NCBI GenBank assembly: GCA_023398105.1
Contig: JAEWST010000097.1
Span: 3,175-67,174 of the forward strand
DNA from: Bacillota bacterium
GTDB lineage: Bacteria; Bacillota; Clostridia; Acetivibrionales; DSM-1351
DNA: 64,000 nucleotides
Reading direction: 5' to 3'
Below, one piece after another: positions 1 to 7,665 of this stretch. The number at the start of each line of letters is the position of its first letter. Position 1 is the first letter of the stretch. The notes below the pieces were generated by a model. It was not told the origin of the DNA and made no database searches. It saw nothing but the letters and a program-made list of their open reading frames with translations. Both the position numbers and the translations under genes were made by a program.

Positions 1-1397
1 AGTCTATTATTGATAATAATCAGAATATATATATATTATTCAATCCATCAATACATTATTGGATTACAATAGATGAAATAGGTGCATCCATATATAATGC
101 AATCCACACTACTAATAGTCTGAGCATTGTTAAAGAAACGCTAATTAATCAATATCAGATTAATTCTTCAATATTTCAAGAAGATGTTATGCCTTTTATT
201 GAGGATTTGATACAAAGTGGTTTTTTGTCATACAAAAAAACACCACCAGAAGCTGACTGGATGAATGAAATTTATGATGTTAATGCAATAGAGAAATACC
301 CTTTTAATGATCTTTATATAAGTTTAACAGATAAATGTAATTTGAACTGTATATATTGCTTTAATAAAAACGAAAGATATAAACGTATAAACAATAAATC
401 AAATTCTATAGTATCAAAAGATAAATTTGTTGGCTTATTTAAGGAATTTAAAAATATGCATGGTAATAAAGTTATTTTTACTGGTGGAGAGCCTACATTG
501 AACAATGATTTTATTGAACTATGCAATGAAGCAAAGAACATAGGCTTAGAAACCCATTTCATAACTAATGGTACACTTTTAAATTCTATAAATATTGAAG
601 AGCTCTCTGAATGTGTTGACAGTTTTACAGTAAGTTTAGATAGTATCGTAGACAAAGAGCTAGAAACCTTATGGGGAAACCCAAATTCAGATATTAAGAA
701 TACAATATTTGCAGCATTTGAAAGAATAAATGAATTCTCATTAAAAACTAAAAAACTGAGCATAACTATCAAACCTATAGTTTCTGCAATAAACATAAAT
801 TCTCTTGATATTCTCGTTTCCGAAATGAGTAAAAAATTATGTCATTGCAACCTCTCCTGGTCAATGACCCAATATAGTAAAATAGATAATCCTGATATAG
901 ATAATTTACTTTCTGTTAAAGAAAATGAATACATTACAAAAGTTGCCACCAGTTTACGTAAAACATACATAGGTAATATCAATCAAAATCAAGAGAGGAA
1001 TAATAGAATATCTGGAAAAATAAATATTTTTTCTTTCGGTCATGGCGGCAGACTGATTCCACCTGAAGTTCCTAGTCTTCTTGCCTGTTACCCATCATTT
1101 TTTGTTACCAGCAATGGAGATGTATTTCCATGCCAATGCTTTGAAAACGATGATTATAAGTTAGGAAATATACAAAATGAATCATTAGCTGAAATGTTTG
1201 AAAATCATATTTTTGAAAAAATCCGTTCAAAATTACCTATAAATCAAATAGAGGATAAGTCTTGTACAAAATGTGAATTCCGATTTTTATGTACAAATAA
1301 GTTAGGTCCATGTGCAATTTGTAAGGATAGAGATAAAACCAATTGCAAACAAATTAATATTCAAAAATTATATCTTCAGACTCAGTTTGATATATGA
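1..1397 (+). CDS. Radical SAM/SPASM RiPP maturase with N-terminal RRE domain (5' partial)
   Basis: The reading frame is open from the first base of the window, so the gene begins upstream and the ATG at 189 is internal. The stretch encoded by about 36-230 looks like a PqqD-like RiPP recognition element: a W-I-T-I-D-E-I-G-A core, then a Y-x-I segment and an acidic helix ending in L-I-Q-S-G-F-L. The radical SAM 4Fe-4S motif CNLNCIYC is at about 336-359, and a Cys-rich SPASM domain follows from about 1086 (CYPSF, CQCF, CTKC, CAIC). The family fold is established. The inferred role is leader-guided modification of the two precursor peptides just downstream. Which reaction it performs is not visible. 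Confidence 0.9.
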   Translation, partial: SIIDNNQNIYILFNPSIHYWITIDEIGASIYNAIHTTNSLSIVKETLINQYQINSSIFQEDVMPFIEDLIQSGFLSYKKTPPEADWMNEIYDVNAIEKYPFNDLYISLTDKCNLNCIYCFNKNERYKRINNKSNSIVSKDKFVGLFKEFKNMHGNKVIFTGGEPTLNNDFIELCNEAKNIGLETHFITNGTLLNSINIEELSECVDSFTVSLDSIVDKELETLWGNPNSDIKNTIFAAFERINEFSLKTKKLSITIKPIVSAININSLDILVSEMSKKLCHCNLSWSMTQYSKIDNPDIDNLLSVKENEYITKVATSLRKTYIGNINQNQERNNRISGKINIFSFGHGGRLIPPEVPSLLACYPSFFVTSNGDVFPCQCFENDDYKLGNIQNESLAEMFENHIFEKIRSKLPINQIEDKSCTKCEFRFLCTNKLGPCAICKDRDKTNCKQINIQKLYLQTQFDI

Positions 1398-1482
1398 CGA
1401 CTTTTTTAAATAACTTTGTATGTTTTTCACAAATAAAAGTAAAAAAATTAAGAAATCTTAAAGTTTTTAACAAAAATATGTA

Positions 1483-1510
1483 TCTTAAGTATAACAATCC
1501 ATAATATAAT
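1483..1510 (+). promoter_or_regulatory. Possible promoter of precursor 1
   Basis: A perfect TATAAT lies at 1505-1510 with a poor -35 (TCTTAA) 16 bases upstream. The same spacing and a similar sequence recur before precursor 2. The -35 match is weak, so this is tentative. Confidence 0.3.
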
Positions 1511-1523
1511 AAAATAGGAATTT

Positions 1524-1828
1524 ATAATACCTATAGGAAAATTTATTGAAAGAGGTGTATATTATGGAGAAAGAAAACAATAAGATGGTTGAGCTGAGTG
1601 ATGAAGAATTACTAGATATGGTAGGTGGTTATGCTTTAGATGCCGCTCCAAAAGCTTTAATTTTTCCACCAATATTATTATACGGAATTAGACTTCCATT
1701 TTTTAAATAATATTGAACCGATCACAATCAGAGAGTTATTTGGTGTCGAATCAAGATAAACAAAAGTAATACAAACCTAGTAGAGTTTTAAATTAGTATT
1801 AATTACATAATATCCCTATAGGTATTAT
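1524..1828. repeat. Inverted repeat bracketing precursor 1
   Basis: ATAATACCTATAGGAA at 1524-1539 recurs as its reverse complement at 1813-1828 with one mismatch. The centre CCTATAGG is itself an 8-base palindrome. The pair encloses the precursor gene, and the same arrangement surrounds precursor 2. It could be an operator pair or the ends of a small cassette. Confidence 0.6.
1564..1710 (+). CDS. RiPP precursor peptide 1 (GG leader, one XYG motif)
   Basis: A 48-residue peptide preceded by AGAGGTG seven bases before the ATG. The leader holds VELSDEELLDMVGG (residues 9-22), a bacteriocin-type double-glycine leader, so cleavage after Gly22 is expected. The Cys-free core contains FPPILLYGIRLPFFK with Leu-Tyr-Gly at 39-41. 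It lies between two SPASM-type radical SAM genes and its leader is nearly identical to that of precursor 2. Lack of cysteine argues against a sactipeptide. The X-Tyr-Gly motif is that recognised by radical SAM spliceases, which is the preferred inference. The gene is too short for ordinary gene callers. Confidence 0.85.
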   Translation: MEKENNKMVELSDEELLDMVGGYALDAAPKALIFPPILLYGIRLPFFK

Positions 1829-1837
1829 GAAAACTTA

Positions 1838-1860
1838 GGATGCGGAGTATATCCGCATCC
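1838..1860 (+). promoter_or_regulatory. Hairpin 3' of precursor 1
   Basis: GGATGCGG and CCGCATCC form a perfect 8-bp stem with a 7-base loop and no T-run. The same hairpin stands between precursor 2 and the second radical SAM gene. It probably partially terminates or protects the precursor transcript. Confidence 0.6.
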
Positions 1861-1882
1861 CCCATCAAATAAGTAGTATTAA

Positions 1883-1997
1883 ATGAGTGTATAATATAGA
1901 CCTATTACAGGCGTATGGGAAATAACAATAGTGTAACTTAAGAACTAGGTTTTCAATGGCACAAAATGCGAATATACCTTCAGACTCATTTTGATAT
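1883..1997 (+). pseudogene. Chimeric remnant of duplicated radical SAM genes
   Basis: Bases 1883-1945 match the start of the second radical SAM gene (2508 onward) with an early in-frame TAA and a ruined RBS. About 1945-1960 matches its internal part near 2660-2677. About 1960-1975 resembles 1266-1280 of the first enzyme gene, and 1979-1997 matches its last codons. It is therefore a deletion scar joining the head of gene B to the tail of gene A, left after a tandem duplication. Confidence 0.8.
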
Positions 1998-2166
1998 ATG
2001 ACGACTTTTTTAAATAACTTTGTATATTTTTCACAAAATATTTGTAAATTTTATCAATAATTTAAACTATTTTAACAAAAACTGTTTATTAAGTGCACTA
2101 TTCATAATATAATAATAAAGGGACTCATAATGCCTATAGGGAAATATATTTAAAGAGGTGTATAAT
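1979..2166 (+). repeat. Direct duplicate of 1371-1563
   Basis: The end of the first enzyme gene, the following AT-rich stretch, the TATAAT region, CCTATAGG and the AGAGGTG RBS are repeated in the same order before precursor 2. The opening stretch is nearly identical and the middle is more diverged. This is direct evidence of unit duplication. Confidence 0.8.
2086..2113 (+). promoter_or_regulatory. Possible promoter of precursor 2
   Basis: TTATTA at 2086-2091 and TATAAT at 2108-2113 are separated by 16 bases, in the position equivalent to that before precursor 1. The -35 is weak. Confidence 0.3.
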
Positions 2167-2453
2167 ATGGAAAAAGAAAACAAAAAAATGGTTGAGCTGA
2201 GTGACGAAGAATTATTAGATATGGTAGGAGGTTATGTTTCAGACTCCCTTTCATCTTCTATAATTAATCCACCAGTTAGACTTTTTTACGGTATTAAAAT
2301 TCCGATTGATATAATAAAGCCACTATATGGTATTATACCTGGTCCAATCTTACCATTGTATGGTATTAAACCATACAATAAATAATAATTAGTTTCTTAA
2401 ACCGATAATATTTTAAATTAGTACCAAGTACTTAATATTCCTATAGGTATTAT
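2127..2453. repeat. Inverted repeat bracketing precursor 2
   Basis: ATAATGCCTATAGGGAA at 2127-2143 is matched by the inverted TTCCTATAGGTATTAT at 2438-2453. It is less perfect than the first pair but has the same position relative to the gene. Confidence 0.5.
2167..2385 (+). CDS. RiPP precursor peptide 2 (GG leader, three XYG motifs)
   Basis: 72 residues from the ATG at 2167, which sits seven bases after AGAGGTG; a GTG nine bases upstream is in frame but less likely. The leader (residues 1-22, ending DMVGG) is almost identical to precursor 1. The core carries Phe-Tyr-Gly at 40-42 and Leu-Tyr-Gly at 53-55 and 64-66, each followed by Ile and in Pro-rich surroundings (PLYGI, LPLYGIKP). Compared with precursor 1 the core has been expanded by repetition. 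No Cys, Ser/Thr-rich or lanthionine-type core is seen. The inferred product is a multiply modified, possibly spliced, short peptide. Confidence 0.9.
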   Translation: MEKENKKMVELSDEELLDMVGGYVSDSLSSSIINPPVRLFYGIKIPIDIIKPLYGIIPGPILPLYGIKPYNK

Positions 2454-2462
2454 GAAAACTTA

Positions 2463-2485
2463 GGATGCGGAGTTTATCCGCATCC
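2463..2485 (+). promoter_or_regulatory. Hairpin between precursor 2 and the second maturase
   Basis: GGATGCGG pairs with CCGCATCC around a 7-base loop. It lies 22 bases before the ATG of the next gene and just upstream of its GGGAGG RBS. It has no T-run, so differential expression or mRNA processing is likelier than full termination. Confidence 0.6.
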
Positions 2486-2507
2486 CCCACCAAAAAGGGA
2501 GGATAAA

Positions 2508-4034
2508 ATGAGTGTAGAGTATAAACCCATTACAGGAGTATGGGAAATAACAATGGGGTGTAACTTAAGGTGCAAGCATTGCGGATCATCCTGTGAAAAT
2601 CCACTTCCTGATGAACTTACTACGGAAGAAGCCTTGAGTCTCTGTGACGATATAGCAAAGCTGGGGTTTCAATGGATTACATTATCTGGTGGAGAACCAA
2701 CTACTAGAAAAGATTGGGATCTCATTGCAAAAAGACTAAACGATAATGGTGTAATACCTAATATGATTACTAATGGCTGGCTAATGAACGATGAAATAGC
2801 AAAAAAGGCTAAAGCTGCAGGAGTAAATACTGTTGCACTTAGTTTAGATGGCCTCAAAAACACACATGATTATATAAGAAGAGAAGGCTCCTATGATAGA
2901 ATTATGAGTGCAATTGATATATTAAAAGCAAACGGCTTAAACTGTTCAGTAATTACCACTATTAATAATATAAACTTAAAAGAGCTTGACGAAATACACG
3001 ATATTCTTTCTCAAAAGAATATTTTCGGATGGCAGCTGCAGCTAGGTCTTCCTATGGGTAATATGTCTAAAAACTCAGAGCTGGTAACTCAACCTCATCA
3101 TGTTGATGAATTAATTGATTTCGCATACAATGCCATGAATAAAGGCGGTATTGAAATCCAGCTTGCAGATTGCATAGGTTACTTTAACAAAAAAGAAATT
3201 GAGATAAGAAAAAATGCCAAAGAAGGCGATGAATATTCATGGAATGGTTGTGCTGCAGGCAAATACGGTCTAGGTATACTACATAATGGGGATATTGTAG
3301 GATGCACATCTATCAGAGACCGAGAGTTCATCGAAGGAAATATTCGTAGAAAATCTTTGATAGATATATGGGAGGATCCAAAAAATTTCTCTTGGAACCG
3401 TGATATGACAAAGGATAAGCTATCAGGTATTTGTGAAAAATGTCTTTTTGGCAACAGATGTTTAGGTGGCTGTGGAAATACAAAGCTAACAATTGGAAAA
3501 TCCGTTTATTCTGAAAATACTTACTGTTCATATAATTATGCTATAAAAAAAGCAGAAGCCCAATTTGAAAGGCTATCTGATGTTCAGACAATGCTTGAAA
3601 AGGCAAAGAAATTTGCTGATAACAATAGCAATCAGCTGGCAGAGCTTCTATTATCAAGGATACTATTGACAGAGCCTGATAATGAAGAAGCATTGAAATT
3701 ATACGGATATGTTTCTTTTATGCTTGAAAACTATAAGCAGTCTTTCGAAGCAAATAAAAAGCTTATTGAAAAGCTTCCTCTAGATCCTTATGTTAATAAG
3801 GGGTATGGGCTATCTATCGCAAAGCTTGGTGATATTGAAACTGGTATATTATATTTAAAGAAGGCTATTGATTTATCAGAAAGAAAATACATGGAGCCTT
3901 TCCATGACTTAGCAGTTATTTTATGTGAGAACGGCAGAAATAAAGAAGCTTTAACTGTACTTGAAGAGGGTCGTTCACTATCAGAAGCTTTCAGAAAAGA
4001 AAGCGAAGCATTTTATCAAATGCTAAAAGCATAA
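2508..4034 (+). CDS. Radical SAM/SPASM peptide maturase with C-terminal TPR region
   Basis: 508 residues with RBS GGGAGG. The radical SAM motif CNLRCKHC has Cys18, Cys22 and Cys25. Glycine-rich SAM contacts follow (LSGGEPTTRKDW). The SPASM region spans about 248-345, with C-A-A-G-K-Y-G, GDIVGC, CEKC and CLGGC, ending near TYCSYNY. Residues about 355-508 look like tetratricopeptide helices (N-E-E-A-L-K-L-Y-G-Y type), probably for peptide or partner binding. No RRE is seen in this protein, so the RRE of the first enzyme may serve both. It lies directly behind precursor 2. It is the likelier splicease candidate, but this is inference. Confidence 0.9.
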   Translation: MSVEYKPITGVWEITMGCNLRCKHCGSSCENPLPDELTTEEALSLCDDIAKLGFQWITLSGGEPTTRKDWDLIAKRLNDNGVIPNMITNGWLMNDEIAKKAKAAGVNTVALSLDGLKNTHDYIRREGSYDRIMSAIDILKANGLNCSVITTINNINLKELDEIHDILSQKNIFGWQLQLGLPMGNMSKNSELVTQPHHVDELIDFAYNAMNKGGIEIQLADCIGYFNKKEIEIRKNAKEGDEYSWNGCAAGKYGLGILHNGDIVGCTSIRDREFIEGNIRRKSLIDIWEDPKNFSWNRDMTKDKLSGICEKCLFGNRCLGGCGNTKLTIGKSVYSENTYCSYNYAIKKAEAQFERLSDVQTMLEKAKKFADNNSNQLAELLLSRILLTEPDNEEALKLYGYVSFMLENYKQSFEANKKLIEKLPLDPYVNKGYGLSIAKLGDIETGILYLKKAIDLSERKYMEPFHDLAVILCENGRNKEALTVLEEGRSLSEAFRKESEAFYQMLKA

Positions 4035-4055
4035 AAGTATACTATTTTTAATAGC

Positions 4056-4105
4056 ATAGAGGCTATCCCCAATACTGTTATAACATTATTGGGGATAGCC
4101 TCTAT
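4056..4105 (+). terminator. Strong stem-loop closing the RiPP operon
   Basis: A perfect 19-bp stem (4056-4074 with 4087-4105) encloses a 12-base loop, 22 bases after the stop codon. The T-run after it is short. Confidence 0.75.
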
Positions 4106-4237
4106 TAATATATAACAAAAGTATTCAAGTCTTATTAAAAACCCCCTTATAATTCTTATATAGATTAAGTTGTAGCAATATACCATATAACTAAATAGCA
4201 GTTTTATTAAACAACTCAATAGCCTAGAAAAGGGCAT

Positions 4238-4262
4238 AAAAAAAGCGCCTATAATAAGCGAT
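4238..4262 (-). terminator. Terminator after the zinc-ribbon gene
   Basis: On the minus strand CGCTT and AGGCG form a short stem (one G-U pair) followed directly by TTTTTTTAT. Confidence 0.6.
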
Positions 4263-4359
4263 TATTTTACTTCTGGACATCAAATTTTAACTTGTATCTT
4301 TCAGTTCCTTCATCTTGCTTTAATTGTTTAGCAGCTTTATTTATTCTAGTTTTTTTATT

Positions 4360-4518
4360 CTAGACTACTTTCTTAATTTCAGATTTTTTACTAACACTAT
4401 GTTCTATACAATCTTCGCATCTTATATTACTAAATTTCAACTTATTAATTTCATTTACTGGCAAATTGTACACAACAGAGCCACAGTTTCTGCATCTGAT
4501 TGTTTTAAACTTATACAT
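4360..4518 (-). CDS. Small zinc-ribbon-like protein, possibly truncated
   Basis: The minus-strand ATG at 4518 follows AGGGGGAGATAC. The 52-residue product has two Cys pairs, CRNC (9-12) and CEDC (34-37), a minimal zinc ribbon. The frame ends at TAG (4360-4362), but past it the same frame continues with coding-like Lys-rich sequence for 30 more codons to TAA at 4267. A terminator follows. The TAG may therefore be a recent nonsense mutation in an 83-residue gene. No specific family is recognised. Confidence 0.6.
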   Translation of the reverse strand: MYKFKTIRCRNCGSVVYNLPVNEINKLKFSNIRCEDCIEHSVSKKSEIKKVV

Positions 4519-4696
4519 GTATCTCCCCCTTTCATCAATTCAATTAAGGTTGAATTATTCGGCTTTATGACAACTGACTTTTCAAGCTGTCTTAATCATA
4601 ATTAGTAGACTTATTCCGATGATAACTGACCTTTTCATTCATGCTCATTATATCAGATATATATTACGTCACAATTAACTTCTGATTAAGTAAATA

Positions 4697-5473
4697 TTAA
4701 TTATTCAACTTCTGCACATAAAAATTCGGCTTTTTGCATTTTTTCTTTTGTTCAATTAAAACAAAGGGCAAATACATTAGAAGCCAAAGTATGCAACCTA
4801 CAAAAAATACAGGAATAAGATATCCTGGACTGCCTACAAAATTTGCGAAGTACTCCATTATCGAACCTTTTGCAGGATATCTTAAGAAAAAATAATTGCC
4901 GTCTGTAAAATAATTAACAGGTATTATAATTATCACCAAGCCAAATAATATAGCTACTGTCTTTGGCAACTTACGAATATTAGGTCTATATCCCATGCTG
5001 AAAATTAAAAATATTGGTATAAAACAGATTATACCGTGTACAAGCATTGTCTGTATGTATATAAATGAAAACGTAGGATAGTAATATACATCTGGAGTAA
5101 ATAGTGTCATAAACGATGGAGCTATACCCATTGCATATGAGTATTCCATCAGCAGTTTATTTTTAGTGAACACCATAACAGGCAAAATTATACACATTAG
5201 GCTGCACAGATGCAGTGGTAGAACATATCCAATTGAAAACTGTCCAACACTCTTATACCATACCATCATACCTGCCTCCAGCAATGGGAGTAGCAAGCTA
5301 GTTGTTTTCAAAAGCCTCCACCTTGTCTTAATACTTCTATCTTTAAAAGTTAAAATAAGAATTACCCACAAGCAAATAATCATGCCAATAGTTAAAAGAT
5401 GTTGAAATGAGAATAATGTACTATGTAGTTCTCTAGGTATTTCATCTATGTATGTAAAAAAGTAATTTCTCAA
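4697..5473 (-). CDS. YwaF-like (TIGR02206/TMEM164-type) integral membrane protein
   Basis: 258 residues starting at TTG, with GGTGG six bases upstream. Seven hydrophobic segments are visible, beginning with SFQHLLTIGMIICLWV. Family-like features include the L-P-L-H-L-C-S segment near residue 85-90, the G-x-x-P-S-F-x-T-L-F-T-P-D stretch and the Y-F-T-D-G-N-Y-F-F-L loop. The family is widespread in Firmicutes and its function is not known from the sequence. It stands alone and faces away from the RiPP locus. Confidence 0.8.
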   Translation of the reverse strand: MRNYFFTYIDEIPRELHSTLFSFQHLLTIGMIICLWVILILTFKDRSIKTRWRLLKTTSLLLPLLEAGMMVWYKSVGQFSIGYVLPLHLCSLMCIILPVMVFTKNKLLMEYSYAMGIAPSFMTLFTPDVYYYPTFSFIYIQTMLVHGIICFIPIFLIFSMGYRPNIRKLPKTVAILFGLVIIIIPVNYFTDGNYFFLRYPAKGSIMEYFANFVGSPGYLIPVFFVGCILWLLMYLPFVLIEQKKKCKKPNFYVQKLNN

Positions 5474-6200
5474 TATTATCCACCCCTATTTTTTTTGCTA
5501 GCTATGATTTCAACTAAAATCAAATTAATATAATCTATATTATATGAAATTGCTTTTTATACTCATATGATAAATTTTAATAATTAACTCAACTTTTCCC
5601 ACATAAAAATCTACGTTTTTTAAATTAAAAGATGAGTAATTATTTTTTTAATTGACATCTATAAAATATAGATGAAAAACAGAAAAGGAGAACATTAGAG
5701 TAACCCACCTTCATTTTTCAGCAAAATTTGAGTATTATTTCGCAAAAGTAGACAAGCCAAATTCAATTATTCCTTGTAAAATAGAATAAACAGATTAATT
5801 CGTAGCAAATAGAATAAAGTCCAATTATTATGGGATGAAGAAAACATGATATTGGAGGATAATATCGTCACTTTATTTGGGTTTGATGCCAATCCCAATT
5901 AGCACTGTCGAAATTTGCACATTATTGACACAATATTTGTTTAATGAGCTTATATCGGTTCAAGGCTTGTGACGGTAAATTGGCTTTAGACAATTAAATA
6001 GGTTAACTAAGATTATAACGCCTAGATTCAAAATGGTACCCGTCACTTATAGAAATGGGGGACATTTTCTTGTCTCGTTATATATTTTTTAGATAGCTAA
6101 CCCAACTTTCCCCTTTAAAAAGTTTAGGTATGGGAGAGCTTATCAAAGGAAAAATTGAGCACCTAATTTCACTTACTTATATTTAGCAGAGGATAATATT
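5474..6200. other. Long intergenic region with repeats, no supported gene
   Basis: It contains an AACTCAACTTTTCCCA repeat-C end near 5587, a CATCTAT/ATAGATG dyad near 5655-5675 behind TTGACA, and a short repeat A copy at 6013-6083. A further repeat-C-like end lies near 6100. An 18-codon ORF near 5850 has no support as a gene. The region may be a graveyard of insertions. Confidence 0.5.
6013..6083 (+). repeat. Repeat A, short form (about 71 bp)
   Basis: It begins TTATAACGCCTAGATTC and ends with the CACTTATAGAAATGGGGG...CTCGTTATA motif. It lacks the middle part present in the longer copies at 42940 and 61213, so it looks like an internally deleted derivative. Confidence 0.75.
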
Positions 6201-7520
6201 ATGGACAAAACAGCAAAGTTTACAGAACAAGAACTCAAAAAAAGCTTATTTTTAATTACAGCTGCTGTTATTTTTGGCAGAGTATTTTATGTAACCATTA
6301 ATGGTGCACCATTTACTGGATTCTTGCGTGAATTAGGTGCAAATGACTTATTATACAGTATCATTGCCGCTACCCCATACTTAGGAGGCGTTTTACAAAT
6401 TTTTGCATCATACGCCTTAGAAAAAACTGGCAAACGAAAGCTAATGTTTCTTATTTCAGCTTATATACACAGACTTATTTGGATACCTATTGTCCTAATA
6501 CCAGTACTAGTTCCAAAGGAAAATAAGGAACTTGCTTTGATAATTATTACTGCACTTATTATCATTTATTCTATTGCAAACTCTGTAGTAAATATTAGCT
6601 ATAACTCATGGATGGGAGATATTGTTCCAGCAAATCAAAAGGGCAGTTTCTTTGGTAAAAGGACAGCAATATCAGCAGTAACAGGAATAATTGCAGGAGT
6701 AGCTTTTGGTAAGTATCTAGATAATATTAGTACACTTATTGGATTTGCAATTGTTTTTACAATAGCCGCAATATTTGGTGCATTAGATGCCAGCTGTTTT
6801 ATTGGGGTAAAGGAACCCACAATGATCCCAGCAGAAAAAAATTCCTCATTTATTTCTATGCTAATAGAACCATTTAAAGATAAGAATTACTTAAAGTTAA
6901 TTTTATTTATTTCATTCTGGAATTTTGGATTTAACTTTGCAATACCATTTTTAAATATATATATGATTGAACAGCTAAAAATAGATTATTTCACAATATC
7001 AATATTCCAACAATTTTTAGCTGGTATTACAACAGTTTTCTTTATTAACAAAATCGGACTACTCTCTGATAAGTATGGTACTAAACCAATACTGCGTATA
7101 TGCTGTTACTTTGTTTGTGTATTGCCGTTGCTGTGGTGTATTGCCACTCTATCTAGCTATATTGTTGTTATGTCAATAAGTTTTCTGATATTTGGACTGT
7201 TCAGCCAAGGAATTATGATATTATCTAATAACTTTTCCATATGGCTTGCACCCGAAAAAAACAGATCAATGTATCTAGCAAACTACTCAATTATTACAAT
7301 GCTATCAAGCGGTATTTCGTATGTTTGTGCTGGAGCTTTTATGGAAGCCTCTAAGGGGATGATTTTTAAGGTTAACAATGCTTTATTTGGTAGTCAAGTT
7401 ATTAGCAATTTTCACATATTATTTATTATTTCATCTATTCTTATGATATGCTCAATAATCTTTGTACTACCAATGGTATATGATAAGGAGGAAAGGCATT
7501 TCAGCCTTTTTAACAGATGA
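6201..7520 (+). CDS. MFS transporter (about 12 membrane segments)
   Basis: 439 residues with GAGGATAATATT before the ATG. Hydrophobic segments alternate throughout. The cytoplasmic loop between helices 2 and 3 (YALEKTGKRKLMF) and its second-half counterpart (LLSDKYGTKPILR) fit the major facilitator signature. N-S-W-M-G-D-I-V-P with a G-x-x-x-G-K-R run after it resembles transporters of the clostridial MFS group with unknown substrates. It is monocistronic, with repeats on both sides. Confidence 0.85.
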   Translation: MDKTAKFTEQELKKSLFLITAAVIFGRVFYVTINGAPFTGFLRELGANDLLYSIIAATPYLGGVLQIFASYALEKTGKRKLMFLISAYIHRLIWIPIVLIPVLVPKENKELALIIITALIIIYSIANSVVNISYNSWMGDIVPANQKGSFFGKRTAISAVTGIIAGVAFGKYLDNISTLIGFAIVFTIAAIFGALDASCFIGVKEPTMIPAEKNSSFISMLIEPFKDKNYLKLILFISFWNFGFNFAIPFLNIYMIEQLKIDYFTISIFQQFLAGITTVFFINKIGLLSDKYGTKPILRICCYFVCVLPLLWCIATLSSYIVVMSISFLIFGLFSQGIMILSNNFSIWLAPEKNRSMYLANYSIITMLSSGISYVCAGAFMEASKGMIFKVNNALFGSQVISNFHILFIISSILMICSIIFVLPMVYDKEERHFSLFNR

Positions 7521-7621
7521 TAGCAAATATTAAATTTAACTTATCAACTTTGCTAATGAAAAGTTGATCCATGAAATACATATACATCCGATTTATGGAA
7601 AAGACACTTGTGGCTTTGCTT

Positions 7622-7664
7622 GGCTCGAAACGCACCATGTTTGCACAAATTAGATTTTCGAGCT
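7622..7664. repeat. Repeat B copy 1 (GCTCGAAA hairpin)
   Basis: GGCTCGAAA...TTTTCGAGC with a middle CGCACCATGTTTGCACAAA. It abuts the stop codon of the DUF218 gene at 7666. Confidence 0.7.
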
Positions 7665-7665
7665 G

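Noticed and set aside
1564..2385. Sactipeptide or SCIFF-type precursor
   Set aside because: Neither precursor contains a single Cys.
1..4034. CRISPR array or phage defence island at the left edge
   Set aside because: No regularly spaced short direct repeats; the duplication is a single long unit.
4324..4605. Plus-strand ORF of 93 codons
   Set aside because: It lies opposite the zinc-ribbon microgene, which has the RBS and a recognisable Cys pattern.
5840..5905. Short plus-strand ORF of 18 codons after GGGATGAAG
   Set aside because: Too short, no family resemblance and no downstream partner.
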